From assembly GCA_013416455.1 (NCBI GenBank), contig JACCES010000013.1:1-64000 (forward strand): a stretch of DNA of 64,000 nucleotides, in the 5' to 3' direction. The notes beneath the pieces were generated by a model. The model was not told the origin of the DNA. It was given only the letters and a program-made list of their open reading frames with translations, and searched no databases. Both the position numbers and the translations under genes were made by a program. This stretch comes from Alcaligenaceae bacterium. Its GTDB lineage: Bacteria > Pseudomonadota > Gammaproteobacteria > Burkholderiales > Burkholderiaceae_B. Shown in pieces: positions 54,818 to 64,000 of the stretch. Numbering within the stretch: position 1 is the first letter of the stretch; every line of letters begins with the position of its first letter.

Positions 54818-57679
54818 ATGCAACATCTGGAAAGCACCGCCATCGCGCTGGCGGAACCTCAAGACATTTCCACCGAGGTCCTTATCGAGAAATACGCCAA
54901 GAACGGCGAAAAAACGATACGCGAAGTGCGTGCGCGGGTCGCTCGTGCGCTGGCCCAGGTCGAAGACCCCAAGCAGCGCAAGAAATATGCGGAAGAGTTC
55001 CTGTGGGCGATGGAGCACGGCTTCGTTCCGGCGGGCCGCGTCAACAGCGCGGCCGGCACCGAGCTGCAGAGCACTCTCATCAATTGTTTCGTGCAGCCCG
55101 TGGGTGATTCGATCACTGAATCCGAAGGCGGCAAACCGGGCATCTACACCGCGCTTGCCCAGGCGGCCGAAACCATGCGGCGCGGCGGCGGCGTGGGCTA
55201 CAACTTTTCCGCGATCCGTCCGCGCGGCGCCCAGGTGAAAGGTACGGGCAGCAGCGCGTCGGGCCCGATCTCCTATATGCGGGTGTTCGACCGATCGTGC
55301 GAAACGGTCGAATCCGCCGGGGCGCGCCGTGGCGCCCAGATGGCGGTGCTCAATGTGACCCATCCCGACGTGCTGGAATTCATCACCGCCAAGCAGGAAC
55401 GCGGGCAACTGAACAATTTCAATGTGTCGGTGGGCGTCGGCGATGCCTTCATGAAGGCAGTCGTGGACGACTCCGACTTCGAGCTCACCCACACGGTCGA
55501 ACCCAACGCCGACCTGAAAACGAAAGGCGCATATCTGCGCGGCGACGGCCGCTGGGTGTACCGCAAGGTGCGCGCCCGCGAAGTATGGGATCTCATCATG
55601 CAGAGCACCTATGCCGCCGCCGAGCCGGGCGTGCTCTATCTCGACCGCATCAACGAGGAAAACAATCTCGCCTATTGCGAACACATCGAGGCCACCAACC
55701 CCTGCGGCGAGCAGCCGCTGCCCGATTACGGCTGCTGCTGCCTGGGCAGTCTGAATCTTACGGCCTATGTCCGTTCGCCATTCACCGACGAGGCCGGCTT
55801 CGATTTCGATGAAATGCGCAAGGCGACCCGCCTGGCGGTGCGCATGCTCGACAACGTGCTGACCGCCACCAAGTGGCCGCTCGAAGAACAGAAGCTCGAA
55901 GCGGATGCCAAGCGCCGTCTCGGGCTGGGGTTCACCGGCCTGGGCGACACCCTGATCATGCTGGGTCTGCGCTACGATTCCGAAGAAGGCCGCGAGCTGG
56001 CCGGCCGGCTGGCGCGCGAAATGCGCGACGCCGCCTACCTGGGCTCGGTGGAACTGGCGCGCGAGCGCGGCGCCTTCCCCTTGTTCGATGCCGACAAATA
56101 TCTGGCGGCGGGCTTCGCCTCGCGTCTGCCCGATGCCCTGAAGGAACAGATCCGCAAGCATGGCCTGCGCAATTCGCACCTGACTTCCATCGCCCCGACC
56201 GGCACCATTTCCCTGGCTTTCGCCGACAACGCCTCGAACGGGATCGAACCCGCCTTTTCGTGGTTCTACAGCCGCCTGAAGCGCATGCCCGACGGCAGCA
56301 AGAAGGAATACACGGTCGAAGACCACGCCTACCGCGTCTATCGCGCCATGGGCGGAGATACTGGCAATCTTCCCGATGCCTTCGTCTGCGCGCTGGATAT
56401 TTCCGCCATCGACCACATGCTGATGGTGGCGGCCGTGGCGCCCTATGTCGACGCCGCGATTTCCAAGACGGTCAACGTGCCCGAAGACTACCCCTACGAA
56501 GACTTCAAGGGCCTCTACATGGAAGCCTGGCGCCGGGGTCTGAAGGGCATCACCACCTACCGGCCCAACAACATCCTGGGCGCCGTGCTGTCCGTGCCCG
56601 CCGGCGCCGAGGGCGGGCCCAGCACACCCGAACCGATCAAGCTGTCCGAGCAGGACAAGCGCATGGTCCTGACCGAAGTCATGAAGTCGCCTCCCCTGGC
56701 TTCGCTGCGCTGGCCCTCGCGCCCCGGGCTACCCGCCGGCGCCAGCGGCTGGGTGAGCGAAACCATCCATACGCCGCAGGGCGAGTTCGCCGTGGTCGTG
56801 GCCGACCAGGCCGAAGTGCCCTTCGAAGTCTGGGTGCTGGGCGGCCAGCCGCCCCGCGGCCTGGACGCCATCGCCAAGACGCTATCCACCGATATGCGCG
56901 CCAACGACAGAGGCTGGCTGCGCAAGAAGCTGTCGGTGCTGGCGCGCGCCTACGGCGACGGCTTCAACATGCGCATGCCGCCCGACGGCGAGCTTGTCCA
57001 GGTGCCCAGCGCCACCGCCGCCCTGGCGCGCCTGGTGGAGTGGCGCTACAACGCGCTTGGCGTGCTCGAAGCCCGCCCGGACGACCCTTCACCCGTTCTG
57101 AACGCCCTGTTCGCGCCTCATGAGCCCAAGACCGGCACGGACGGCACCCTGGCATGGGTGGCCGACGTGCGCAATCCTTCCACGGGCGACGACTTCGTGC
57201 TCATGCTGAAGGAACTGCAGATGCCCGATGGCAGCCGGCGGCCCTACAGCGTGTGGTTGACCGGCGAGCACCCGGTCGCCCTGGACGGCCTGTGCAAGCT
57301 GCTGAGCCTGGACATGCGCGTGATCGACCCGGCCTGGATAGGCATGAAGCTGCGCAAGCTGCTGAACTACGCCGAACCGCGCGGCGACTTCCTGGCCCGC
57401 GTGCCGGGCTCGGGCCGCCAGGAAAACTATCCTTCCACCGTGGCCTATATCGCGCGTCTGGTCATCCATCGCTATGCGATGCTGGGCATCCTGACCGAAG
57501 AGGGCATGCCCATCAACGCCATGGGCGTCGTCGCCGACGAACCCACGCCCACCCGCGCCGCCCACGCCCAGCCCGCCATGATAGGCAGGCCATGCCAGGA
57601 ATGCGGCAACCACACGGTGATCAAGAAAGACGGCTGCGAATTCTGCACCTCCTGCGGCGCAATAGGTGCGTGTGGATGA
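54818..57679 (+). CDS. nrdJ: Adenosylcobalamin-dependent (class II) ribonucleotide reductase, 953 aa
   Basis: [20 protein letters not shown] carries the active-site cysteine region, [20 protein letters not shown] and [19 protein letters not shown] complete the barrel. The long C-terminal part has two repeated TSCPD-type domains and a zinc ribbon ([22 protein letters not shown]). It makes deoxyribonucleotides in the presence or absence of oxygen using B12. A TATAAT lies at 54745-54750. No cobalamin riboswitch was recognised in the 250-base leader. Confidence 0.95.
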   Translation: MQHLESTAIALAEPQDISTEVLIEKYAKNGEKTIREVRARVARALAQVEDPKQRKKYAEEFLWAMEHGFVPAGRVNSAAGTELQSTLINCFVQPVGDSITESEGGKPGIYTALAQAAETMRRGGGVGYNFSAIRPRGAQVKGTGSSASGPISYMRVFDRSCETVESAGARRGAQMAVLNVTHPDVLEFITAKQERGQLNNFNVSVGVGDAFMKAVVDDSDFELTHTVEPNADLKTKGAYLRGDGRWVYRKVRAREVWDLIMQSTYAAAEPGVLYLDRINEENNLAYCEHIEATNPCGEQPLPDYGCCCLGSLNLTAYVRSPFTDEAGFDFDEMRKATRLAVRMLDNVLTATKWPLEEQKLEADAKRRLGLGFTGLGDTLIMLGLRYDSEEGRELAGRLAREMRDAAYLGSVELARERGAFPLFDADKYLAAGFASRLPDALKEQIRKHGLRNSHLTSIAPTGTISLAFADNASNGIEPAFSWFYSRLKRMPDGSKKEYTVEDHAYRVYRAMGGDTGNLPDAFVCALDISAIDHMLMVAAVAPYVDAAISKTVNVPEDYPYEDFKGLYMEAWRRGLKGITTYRPNNILGAVLSVPAGAEGGPSTPEPIKLSEQDKRMVLTEVMKSPPLASLRWPSRPGLPAGASGWVSETIHTPQGEFAVVVADQAEVPFEVWVLGGQPPRGLDAIAKTLSTDMRANDRGWLRKKLSVLARAYGDGFNMRMPPDGELVQVPSATAALARLVEWRYNALGVLEARPDDPSPVLNALFAPHEPKTGTDGTLAWVADVRNPSTGDDFVLMLKELQMPDGSRRPYSVWLTGEHPVALDGLCKLLSLDMRVIDPAWIGMKLRKLLNYAEPRGDFLARVPGSGRQENYPSTVAYIARLVIHRYAMLGILTEEGMPINAMGVVADEPTPTRAAHAQPAMIGRPCQECGNHTVIKKDGCEFCTSCGAIGACG

Positions 57680-57720
57680 GCCCGGACATGCAAGAGTCCA
57701 CTGCGGACTCTTGCGTGCCT

Positions 57721-57950
57721 GGCGAATCCGAGGGGCTTGCAAGCCCCGAGGTGGAGAGATCGTGGCAATAAGACAGTCCTGAGGACTGTCCTGCGCCTGA
57801 TTCATCCGAGCCGCATGCAGGCGGCGAATCCGAGGGGCTTGCAAGCCCCGAGGTGGAGAGATCGTGGCAATAAGACAGTCCTGAGGACTGTCCTGCGCCT
57901 GATTCATCCGAGCCGCATGCAGGCGGCGAATCCGAGGGGCTTGCCGCCCC
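57721..57950. repeat. 102-bp tandem repeat, about 2.25 copies
   Basis: GGCGAATCCGAGGGGCTTGC starts at 57721, 57823 and 57925, and the sequence between is the same. Each unit holds two palindromes: GGGGCTTGCAAGCCCC and ACAGTCCTGAGGACTGT. 102 is a multiple of three, so both strands stay open through it. A separate hairpin (CAAGAGTCC/GGACTCTTG, 57691-57713) precedes it and may end nrdJ transcription. Confidence 0.85.
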
Positions 57951-58463
57951 TTATTTCCGCTTTTCCTTTTCCTTGCCGGTGCGCTGAGTCACCGTCTTGC
58001 CGTCGTAGACATAGGTGTCGAGCGCCCCGGGGGTTTCCCGGCTGGGAGTCTGCAGCGTGAGCCGTTTGGCGTCGGCGCTGACCCGGATGTGCTCGGAGCA
58101 CGAGCCGAATTCGGGCGAGACCTGATAGCCGTCGGCCCTGAGGACGACCCAGCGATAGGATACCGGACAGGCATCGTTGCCTTTGCTGATGGCGACCAGC
58201 GCGGCCTGGGACTCGCGCATGCTGAAGGCGTAGGTGATGTTCAGCATGCCGGTGATCTGCGGCTCTATCTGGGTGCCGTCCAGATGCAGGCGGGCTTCGT
58301 AGACGTATTCGCTTTCGCCCACGGCCAGGGTGCCATAGGGGGTGGGCAATTCGATCAGCTTCGGCGCCATCGGCCAGTTTGTTTCGACCGCGAGCGCGGA
58401 GCCGCAGACGAGCAGCAGCGAGGCGGTCATGCTGCGGTGCAGAAGGGGGAATAGTGTACGCAT
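57951..58463 (-). CDS. Exported hypothetical protein, 170 aa
   Basis: Signal peptide (LLHRSMTASLLLVCGSALAV, cleavage after ALAVE-like site) and a beta-rich mature part (TPYGTLAVGESEYVYEARLH, YRWVVLRADGYQVSPEFGSC). Ends in a Lys/Glu tail. ATG 58463 is chosen for the signal peptide. Not recognised; periplasmic. Confidence 0.65.
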   Translation of the reverse strand: MRTLFPLLHRSMTASLLLVCGSALAVETNWPMAPKLIELPTPYGTLAVGESEYVYEARLHLDGTQIEPQITGMLNITYAFSMRESQAALVAISKGNDACPVSYRWVVLRADGYQVSPEFGSCSEHIRVSADAKRLTLQTPSRETPGALDTYVYDGKTVTQRTGKEKEKRK

Positions 58464-58553
58464 GATGGGCTGGGCGCGGCTTGTGTGAATGAGCATGAGC
58501 GCTCTTGCACCTACTTGTTCATTACATGTGATTTTGCATTGCGATGCAAGTAC

Positions 58554-59243
58554 TTACATGAAATCCACGCCGGCTCCCGACCCCAGGGTCGACAGCCACC
58601 ATGCCCCCCAGCCCAGCAGGGCGATGATCACCAGGGCCAGCAGCCGGCGGCCGATGCCGTCTTGCGCTGCGGCGACGGGCGTCGATGCAGGGGCGAGCAT
58701 GTCGCCGTGGATCATCGGCCCCACCAGATTCTGCTTGGCGGCCCATTGGTACCAGAGCACGGCCAGGACGTGGAGCGCGACGATGGCGATCATGAACCAT
58801 TCACTGGACTTGTGCAGATTGGTGAGGGTGGCCGTCCAGCCATCGTCCAGGTGGGCGAGCGGGCCGGATGTCAGGATGTCGTCGGTGGCGAACAGGCCGC
58901 TGAAGGCCTGGAATCCGAAAAGGGCCAGCATGGCCGCCACGGACCAGCCACCCAGTGGGTTGTGGCCGGCCACGTGAGCGCCGCGATCGGCCAGGTAGCG
59001 TTTGATGGCGGCCGGCCCCGCCAGGAAATGGGAAAAGCGCGCGTAGCGGGGGCCGATCAAGCCCCAGATCAGCCGGAAAGCTATCAGAGCCGCCGTGGCG
59101 AGGCCGAAGCGCACGTGCCAGTCCATCCACAGGCCGCCGAGTTTTACAGTAACGAAGGCGCCGACGACGCAGACGACGAGCGACCAATGGAAAAGTCGCG
59201 TGGGGAGGTCCCAGACGCGGACCCGCTGAATGCCTGAACTCAT
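58554..59243 (-). CDS. Cytochrome b561/hydrogenase b-type protein, 229 aa
   Basis: VRVWDLPTRLFHWSLVVCVV, with the heme-ligand histidine in FHW, four or five membrane helices and a second His region (WFMIAIVALHVLAVLWYQWA). Matches the prokaryotic cytochrome b561 / Ni-Fe hydrogenase cytochrome b family, which moves electrons between quinones and periplasmic or membrane partners. Partner unknown here. Confidence 0.85.
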   Translation of the reverse strand: MSSGIQRVRVWDLPTRLFHWSLVVCVVGAFVTVKLGGLWMDWHVRFGLATAALIAFRLIWGLIGPRYARFSHFLAGPAAIKRYLADRGAHVAGHNPLGGWSVAAMLALFGFQAFSGLFATDDILTSGPLAHLDDGWTATLTNLHKSSEWFMIAIVALHVLAVLWYQWAAKQNLVGPMIHGDMLAPASTPVAAAQDGIGRRLLALVIIALLGWGAWWLSTLGSGAGVDFM

Positions 59244-59514
59244 GCTGCTTCCTGGGTTGAATGCTTCAGAACGATGATTGCCGGAACGCGATGCCCGGGC
59301 CGGCCGCAGGGTGGCCGCCATTGTCGCCGATTTTATCCGTGCCGACGCACGGGGTACTTGATCCCGGTGAATAAGTCCGGCCCGACCGCCGCGTGGCCAA
59401 ACTGTGCGCGCTGTACCGGAAACGGGGCATCCATCGCCCATGTCCCATTTCCGGAACCCTGTGTGCAGGATGGCCGGCTGCCGCGACGCTGCGTGTCGAA
59501 GTATGATTGAGCCT

Positions 59515-59534
59515 GAGGGTGCGGTCGCACCCTC
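59515..59534. promoter_or_regulatory. Hairpin in the ribA leader
   Basis: Perfect 9-bp arms GAGGGTGCG/CGCACCCTC ending 25 bases before ATG 59560, followed by GCGTTTCTTCTT. Could attenuate ribA or terminate upstream transcripts. The rest of 59244-59559 shows nothing else; no FMN riboswitch was seen. Confidence 0.5.
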
Positions 59535-59559
59535 GCGTTTCTTCTTCCAGAGGTCATCT

Positions 59560-60252
59560 ATGTCGCCCAAGCCCGGCGCCATTGCGGGCGAAACGGACAG
59601 CATTCCGGGCCGTTTGCCCGTCAACAGTCCCGTGAACTACCAGCTCGATCATGTTGCAGCCTGCAAGCTTCCCACACCCTGGGCGGTATTCCAGCTACAT
59701 GCCTTCGTCGATCCGGCCAGCGGCAAGGAACACCTTGCCATCGTGCTGGGCGACCTGTCGGATGGCGAGCCCGTGCTGGCCCGCGTGCATTCCGAGTGTC
59801 TGACCGGCGACGGGCTGTTCAGCCAGCGCTGCGATTGCGGGGCGCAGCTGGAAACCGCGCTGCGCCGCATTGCGGACGAGGGCAGGGGCATGGTGCTCTA
59901 TCTGCGCCAGGAAGGGCGGGGAATCGGTCTGGTCAACAAGATAAGGGCCTATCAGCTGCAGGACGCCGGCGCCGATACCGTCGAGGCCAACGAGCGGCTG
60001 GGCTTTCCCGCCGATATGCGGCGATATGACCTGTGCCAGCCCATGCTGCGCTACTTCGGCGTCACGGCCTTGCGCCTCATGACCAACAACCCCCGCAAGG
60101 TGGCTGCCATAGAAAAGCTCGGGGTGGCGGTGGAAGAAAGAGTGCCCATCCAGGTCAATCGCAATCCCTATAACGAGGGCTACCTCAGCACCAAGGCCGC
60201 CAAACTCGGCCACTGGCTAAAAGAAAAGCTGGATCATCCCAGCGGCCTGTAA
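59560..60252 (+). CDS. ribA: GTP cyclohydrolase II, 230 aa
   Basis: [20 protein letters not shown] holds the zinc cysteines, [20 protein letters not shown] is the substrate-binding helix and [17 protein letters not shown] the C-terminal signature. First step of riboflavin synthesis. ATG 59560 with AGAGG upstream. It stands alone, without other rib genes. Confidence 0.95.
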   Translation: MSPKPGAIAGETDSIPGRLPVNSPVNYQLDHVAACKLPTPWAVFQLHAFVDPASGKEHLAIVLGDLSDGEPVLARVHSECLTGDGLFSQRCDCGAQLETALRRIADEGRGMVLYLRQEGRGIGLVNKIRAYQLQDAGADTVEANERLGFPADMRRYDLCQPMLRYFGVTALRLMTNNPRKVAAIEKLGVAVEERVPIQVNRNPYNEGYLSTKAAKLGHWLKEKLDHPSGL

Positions 60253-60340
60253 GCCGCGTGGACGAACTCGGCGAGGTGGAAGGCTCTTGGCAATAGGATG
60301 GCCACCACCCGATGGTCAGGCGATGGCTCCCGTCCAGCGG

Positions 60341-60970
60341 TCAGGCGACGGCTTCCGCCCCGGCCGTGGCGGCCGTGATTGCCTCGGCGGCGGCGCGCAG
60401 GGCGCTTTCGCGGCTCTCGCCACCCAGGTCGGTTCCTTCGGCGCGTACCACACGCACATCCGTGATGCCGAAGAAGCCGAATACCGTCTTCAGATAGGTT
60501 TCCTGGTGCTCCATGGCCTGGCCGGCTTCGGACGTTGAGTAGATGCCGCCGCGCGACAATACCGCAACGACGGTCTTGCCGGTGGCCAGGCCTTCGGGGC
60601 CTTCCGCGGTGTAGCGGAAAGTGCGGCCGGCCTGAGCCAGGCGGTCGATCCAGGCCTTCAGCTGGCTGGGAATCGAGAAGTTGTACAGCGGCGCGCCCAC
60701 CACGATGACGTCGGCGGCCAGGAATTGCGAAACGAGCGCTTCGGCCAGGGCGTTTTCGCGCTTTTCGGCCTCACTGACGTCCGCCGCGGCGGGGCGGCGG
60801 ATGCCCATGGAATCCGCCGAGAAGTGCGGCGGTGTGTCGATGGCCAGGTCGAGATATTCGACTTCTGTGCCGGGATGGGCCGACAGCCACTGGTCGACGG
60901 TCTGGCGGGTGAGGCCGCGCGAGACGGAAGCGGCGCCATTGATGCTGGAATCGACGTGCAACAGTTTCAT
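60341..60970 (-). CDS. azoR: FMN-dependent NADH azoreductase, 209 aa
   Basis: [20 protein letters not shown], then [20 protein letters not shown] and [20 protein letters not shown] are AzoR motifs (FMN phosphate and isoalloxazine loops). It is a flavodoxin-like quinone/azo reductase. Uses FMN, but the adjacent ribA is convergent, so no shared operon. Confidence 0.9.
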   Translation of the reverse strand: MKLLHVDSSINGAASVSRGLTRQTVDQWLSAHPGTEVEYLDLAIDTPPHFSADSMGIRRPAAADVSEAEKRENALAEALVSQFLAADVIVVGAPLYNFSIPSQLKAWIDRLAQAGRTFRYTAEGPEGLATGKTVVAVLSRGGIYSTSEAGQAMEHQETYLKTVFGFFGITDVRVVRAEGTDLGGESRESALRAAAEAITAATAGAEAVA

Positions 60971-61090
60971 GTTTCTTTGCTCCTGGGGTTGTTCGTGTCT
61001 GGTGATCGATGAGTCCATTATGACTGTTGCAGATCACGCTGATAAGCCGGTCATAATGCGCTTCAATGTCTCAATTATGGAACAATCCTC

Positions 61091-62659
61091 TTACGGAGCT
61101 GGTGCAGGATGGGTATCGCCGCCGTTCAGGGGGCAGTCGGCTGTGGGCGCCACGATGGCCCAGTTCAGATCGATGAGCGGGCTGCCGGCGGACGACCAGC
61201 GCTGTTCGGCCACCCCCGACCATTGCGCCTTCCCGGCCAGCGCCAGCAGTTCGGGCGCGGGTTCGGCCCCCCGGCGTGTGACGCGGCTGTACACCACCAG
61301 GATGCCGCATTGCAGCGCCCGCCCGGCGTCGAGCCAGGGCGATTCTTCAGGGCGCGCATCGATGAAGACCTGCACGTCCTTGCCGCTGTTCAAGGCGATG
61401 TTGCCGCCCAGCCAGGTGTCCGAAGCGACTACCCGCAGCGGCGCGCCGGGCAGGTGGCGGGACCAGATGTCGTTCATGGTGGCCGAGATCTCGGCGCCGG
61501 GGAAGGTGGAGCGGGCGGCGCGGCCGCTCATCCAGGCCAGCGGCCCGCGCGCAAAGGCATAGCCTACCGCCATGGCCAGCTGAATGGCGAGCACCACGAT
61601 GGCGATGCGCCGCAGTGTCTCTCTTTCCTGGCCCTGGATGCACCAGAACAGGAAATAGCCCCACAGGATGAAGAAGGTGGTCCCCCAGGCGCCCACCAGC
61701 CGGGTCCCGAGCAGGGTGGATACTAGCAAGGTGGCCAGGCAGGGCGTCAGCCCCACCCACAGCAGGAAGGAGCGGTCCCAGGAGGTCAGTTCCGCCGCCC
61801 AGGGACGGCCGGGGCCGGCATCGCCGGCGGCGGCCGGGCGGCGGCGCTCCCACCAGCGCCAGGCCAGCCAGGCCGCCAGCATCGGAGAAAGCCGGGCCAG
61901 CTGGGTGCCGACGAAGGACGCTGCGTCCTTCAGGGCTTCGAGGCGCCCGCCGCCATCCAGCGAGCCGCCGGCATAGCGGAAGGGCGCGAAATCGGTGCCG
62001 GCCAGCCACCACAGGTGCGGCAGCATGACCGCGAAGAAGGCCAGCAGCGCCAGGCCCAGGCCTTCGAGGTTGCGGCGGTCGCGGAAGCTGCCGTGGCGCA
62101 GCATGAAGCAGAAAAAGGCGGTGAACTGGATCACGGCGCTGTATTTGGTCAGGGTGGACAGCGCGGCGATGGCGCCCAGCCAGATCCAGGTGCCGCGGGC
62201 CTGATGGCGCAGGGCCCGGTAGAACAGCCAGGTCACGGCGGCAATCGACCATAATTGCGCCGTGTCGTGGTTGTACAGGTTGCCCCGCACGGAGAAATAG
62301 AGCGTGGTCGACACCAGCAGGACCGCGACGGCGGCTTTCCCGGCGGTGGTGAATTCCCGGCCCAGCAGCCAGATGAACCACAGTGCCGTGGCGGACGAGA
62401 TCATGCCGGCGAGAAAGGGCAGCCACAGCGGCCGGCCCAGCAGCTGGGTCAGGCCGTACAGCATCCATGAGGGCAGGGGGGGATGCTTGATGTATCCCCA
62501 TTCCAGGCTCACCGCCCAGACCAGCTCTTCCATGCCGTCAAGATCGGGCGCGGAATGGCTGAGCGCCATCAGGACCGTCCAGACGGCGGCCAGTCCGGCC
62601 AGGGCAAGAGCCATCAGGGCGTCGCCCCGATCGAAGGGTCTGGAAGTATATGCGTTCAT
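61091..62659 (-). CDS. ArnT-like membrane glycosyltransferase (GT39/GT83 type), 522 aa
   Basis: The first extracytoplasmic loop carries DLDGMEELVWAVSLEWGYIK then HPPLPSWM, the acidic and HPP motif of lipid-linked sugar transferases. About ten membrane helices follow. The C-terminal domain is periplasmic. Such enzymes add sugars from undecaprenyl phosphate to lipid A or other envelope parts; the acceptor is unknown. Confidence 0.85.
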   Translation of the reverse strand: MNAYTSRPFDRGDALMALALAGLAAVWTVLMALSHSAPDLDGMEELVWAVSLEWGYIKHPPLPSWMLYGLTQLLGRPLWLPFLAGMISSATALWFIWLLGREFTTAGKAAVAVLLVSTTLYFSVRGNLYNHDTAQLWSIAAVTWLFYRALRHQARGTWIWLGAIAALSTLTKYSAVIQFTAFFCFMLRHGSFRDRRNLEGLGLALLAFFAVMLPHLWWLAGTDFAPFRYAGGSLDGGGRLEALKDAASFVGTQLARLSPMLAAWLAWRWWERRRPAAAGDAGPGRPWAAELTSWDRSFLLWVGLTPCLATLLVSTLLGTRLVGAWGTTFFILWGYFLFWCIQGQERETLRRIAIVVLAIQLAMAVGYAFARGPLAWMSGRAARSTFPGAEISATMNDIWSRHLPGAPLRVVASDTWLGGNIALNSGKDVQVFIDARPEESPWLDAGRALQCGILVVYSRVTRRGAEPAPELLALAGKAQWSGVAEQRWSSAGSPLIDLNWAIVAPTADCPLNGGDTHPAPAP

Positions 62660-62832
62660 TGTTCTGATGCGTGGATGGTGTTCAAGGCGGTATCGTGGGC
62701 GGACTGCGCGCAATTGTATTCATTAATCCAAGTATGAAGCTCCAACATTGCAGGCAGGCTGTGCCACGGTCGTCCGGGGCGGGCGGCACGGCAGTTGCTT
62801 CACTGGTGCAACGAGGTCGACGGGAGTACGCC

Positions 62833-63363
62833 ATGGCCTGGCAGGCATTGTTCGGGGAAAAAGCGACGACGAAGCTGGCCGCCTTTTTCGACACGCGCGA
62901 GCAGTTGGAGGCCGTGTCGTCCGAGTTGCGGCGCGTGGGCGATTTTCAGAATCCCCAGTTGTGGGTCGTGCATCCGCATGACAGCGGGTTCGAGCGCAAG
63001 CTGGAACCCGAGACGCAGGGTGTGGCGCGCACGGCGGTGCGTGCGCACTTGGGCCTGGGCGCACTGGGCCTGGTGGCCGGCCTGTTCCTGTGGGCGGTGC
63101 TGTATGCCCTGGATCTGCCGGCGATCGTTTCCTCGCCGTACTACAGTGCCGGTGCGATCGTCGCTTTCTCGATCGTTGGCGGCATGCTGCTGGGCGGCCT
63201 GGTGACTGCGCGGCCGGATCATCAGACTGTGATCCGCGGCGTCGAAAAGGCGACCCGGGCCGGCCGCTGGTCGCTGGTGATGCATCCCCGTGACGAAGCC
63301 CAGTGCAAGTCCGCCGAAGCGGTGCTGGCGACGGCTGGGGCGGAAATGGTGCGCACCATCTGA
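62833..63363 (+). CDS. Two-helix membrane protein, 176 aa
   Basis: Soluble N-terminus (FGEKATTKLAAFFDTREQLE), two membrane helices (LGLGALGLVAGLFLWAVLYA and AGAIVAFSIVGGMLLGGLV) and a C-terminal domain that resembles the N-terminal one. Such DUF proteins occur in beta-proteobacteria with no known function. GGGAG upstream of ATG 62833. Confidence 0.65.
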   Translation: MAWQALFGEKATTKLAAFFDTREQLEAVSSELRRVGDFQNPQLWVVHPHDSGFERKLEPETQGVARTAVRAHLGLGALGLVAGLFLWAVLYALDLPAIVSSPYYSAGAIVAFSIVGGMLLGGLVTARPDHQTVIRGVEKATRAGRWSLVMHPRDEAQCKSAEAVLATAGAEMVRTI

Positions 63364-63445
63364 ATGCCCCTGACCGCGCGGGCCGGCGTTCGCCGTGCCG
63401 GCCATGCGCTGTGTTGCGGCTTGCCCCGGGGCCCGGCGCCGGCCT

Positions 63446-64000
63446 TCAGGCAACGGTGTCGTCGATTTCCACCCGGTTGCGGCCGTTGCGCTTGGCGGCA
63501 TAGAGCGCGGCGTCGGCGCGCTTCATCAGGTCTTCCAGGGTTTCCCCCCGCCGCAGCGTGGCGAGGCCGATGGACGTGGTCAGGTGGAAGCCGGCGCCAT
63601 TGGCCAGCACGATGGGTTGCGCCGCGATTGCCAGGCGCAGCCGTTCCGCCGCCAGGAATGCGTTGTCGATGGCGGTGTTGGGCAGCAGCACGCTGAATTC
63701 CTCGCCGCCGATGCGGGCGGGAATATCGAATTCCCGACTGGTTTCCCTTATGGTGCGCGCGCAGATCTGCAGGGCTATGTCGCCGGCCTGATGCCCCCAC
63801 GTATCGTTGATGGCTTTGAAGTGGTCCAGGTCGATCATCAGAATGGCGAGTTCACGGTCGTAGCGGTCGTAACGGTGGGAGCGGTTGACTTCGACCGTGG
63901 CGGTTTCCATGAAATGACGGCGGTTGGGCAGGCCCGTCAGGCCATCGTTCTGCGCCATGTGCCGGAGCTTGTCGTGCATGACAATGTATTCGGACACATC
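63446..64000 (-). CDS. Diguanylate cyclase GGDEF domain (N-terminus outside)
   Basis: DGLTGLPNRRHFMET, LMIDLDHFKAINDTWGHQAG and RIGGEEFSVLLPN (GGEEF active site) are complete; an AALYAAKRNGRNRVE end is normal. It makes c-di-GMP. The frame is open to the right edge, so sensory domains lie outside. No RxxD inhibitory site was checked in detail. Confidence 0.9.
   Translation of the reverse strand, partial: DVSEYIVMHDKLRHMAQNDGLTGLPNRRHFMETATVEVNRSHRYDRYDRELAILMIDLDHFKAINDTWGHQAGDIALQICARTIRETSREFDIPARIGGEEFSVLLPNTAIDNAFLAAERLRLAIAAQPIVLANGAGFHLTTSIGLATLRRGETLEDLMKRADAALYAAKRNGRNRVEIDDTVA

Noticed and set aside
57089-57907. Leftward frame running through the 102-bp repeat
   Set aside because: It exists because the repeat length is a multiple of three and continues antisense into nrdJ; the repeated peptide has no recognisable domain.

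Overview
The window looks like a Burkholderiales (Alcaligenaceae, Bordetella/Achromobacter-type) chromosome carrying an almost complete lambdoid siphophage prophage. The prophage fills bases 1 to about 47,372. Its left end, presumably with the integrase, lies outside the window. Host DNA follows to 64,000. The host assignment rests on high GC, a CioAB-type bd oxidase with a DUF2474 partner, a class II ribonucleotide reductase and the general gene style; no species can be named.

Prophage layout. (i) 1-4.7 kb is a leftward early operon of small genes ending in a phage rdgC that runs off the left edge. It is fed by a strong promoter overlapped by two operators (4671-4712). (ii) 4.7-8.2 kb is the lysogeny region: a LexA-type box, an 81-aa gene, then, read leftward from the repressor, cI, a lipoprotein gene and a cytoplasmic-protein gene in the position where lambda carries rexA/rexB. 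(iii) 8.19-8.25 kb is a three-site right operator, followed by cro and a rightward early operon: a CII-like regulator, a helicase-methyltransferase fusion, an O-like protein containing a probable replication origin, a P-like protein, a RusA resolvase, a train of microproteins and a Q-like antiterminator. (iv) 18.4-30 kb holds the HNH nuclease, terminase, portal, ClpP-like protease, HK97-type capsid, an embedded pair of glycosylation-type genes, connectors, tail tube and a lambda G/GT-type frameshift pair. (v) 30.3-42.6 kb holds the tape measure, tip proteins, a collagen-like fibre, a lectin-like tip and a fibre-assembly protein. (vi) 42.7-43.9 kb is the lysis cassette: holin, SAR endolysin, Rz and embedded Rz1. 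(vii) 44-47 kb is a block of leftward accessory genes with their own promoters and palindromic operators. It includes a protein that closely resembles the anti-CRISPR AcrIF11 (an ADP-ribosyltransferase) in one operon with an Aca-like HTH protein, and an SRAP (HMCES/YedK) gene behind a near-perfect LexA box. (viii) 47,328-47,372 is the 3' part of a tRNA-Lys(CTT), the right attachment site.

Host genes after the prophage: a PAS-methyl-accepting chemotaxis protein (leftward), a SYLF/Ysc84 lipoprotein, a SulP anion transporter, cydAB plus a DUF2474 microprotein, nrdJ, a 102-bp tandem repeat, a small exported protein, a cytochrome b561-type protein, ribA, an FMN azoreductase, an ArnT-like membrane glycosyltransferase, a two-helix membrane protein and a diguanylate cyclase cut by the right edge.

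How it works together. CI holds both early promoters through ATCGG-N4-CCGAT operators. CI has no S24 autoprotease domain, so induction probably uses a LexA-controlled antirepressor, as in phage 186. Lysogeny-expressed and accessory genes (the pair behind cI, the anti-CRISPR operon, the SOS-controlled SRAP operon) are separated from the lytic genes by their own promoters and operators. The strongest novelty candidates are the AcrIF11-like/Aca operon and the rexAB-position gene pair.
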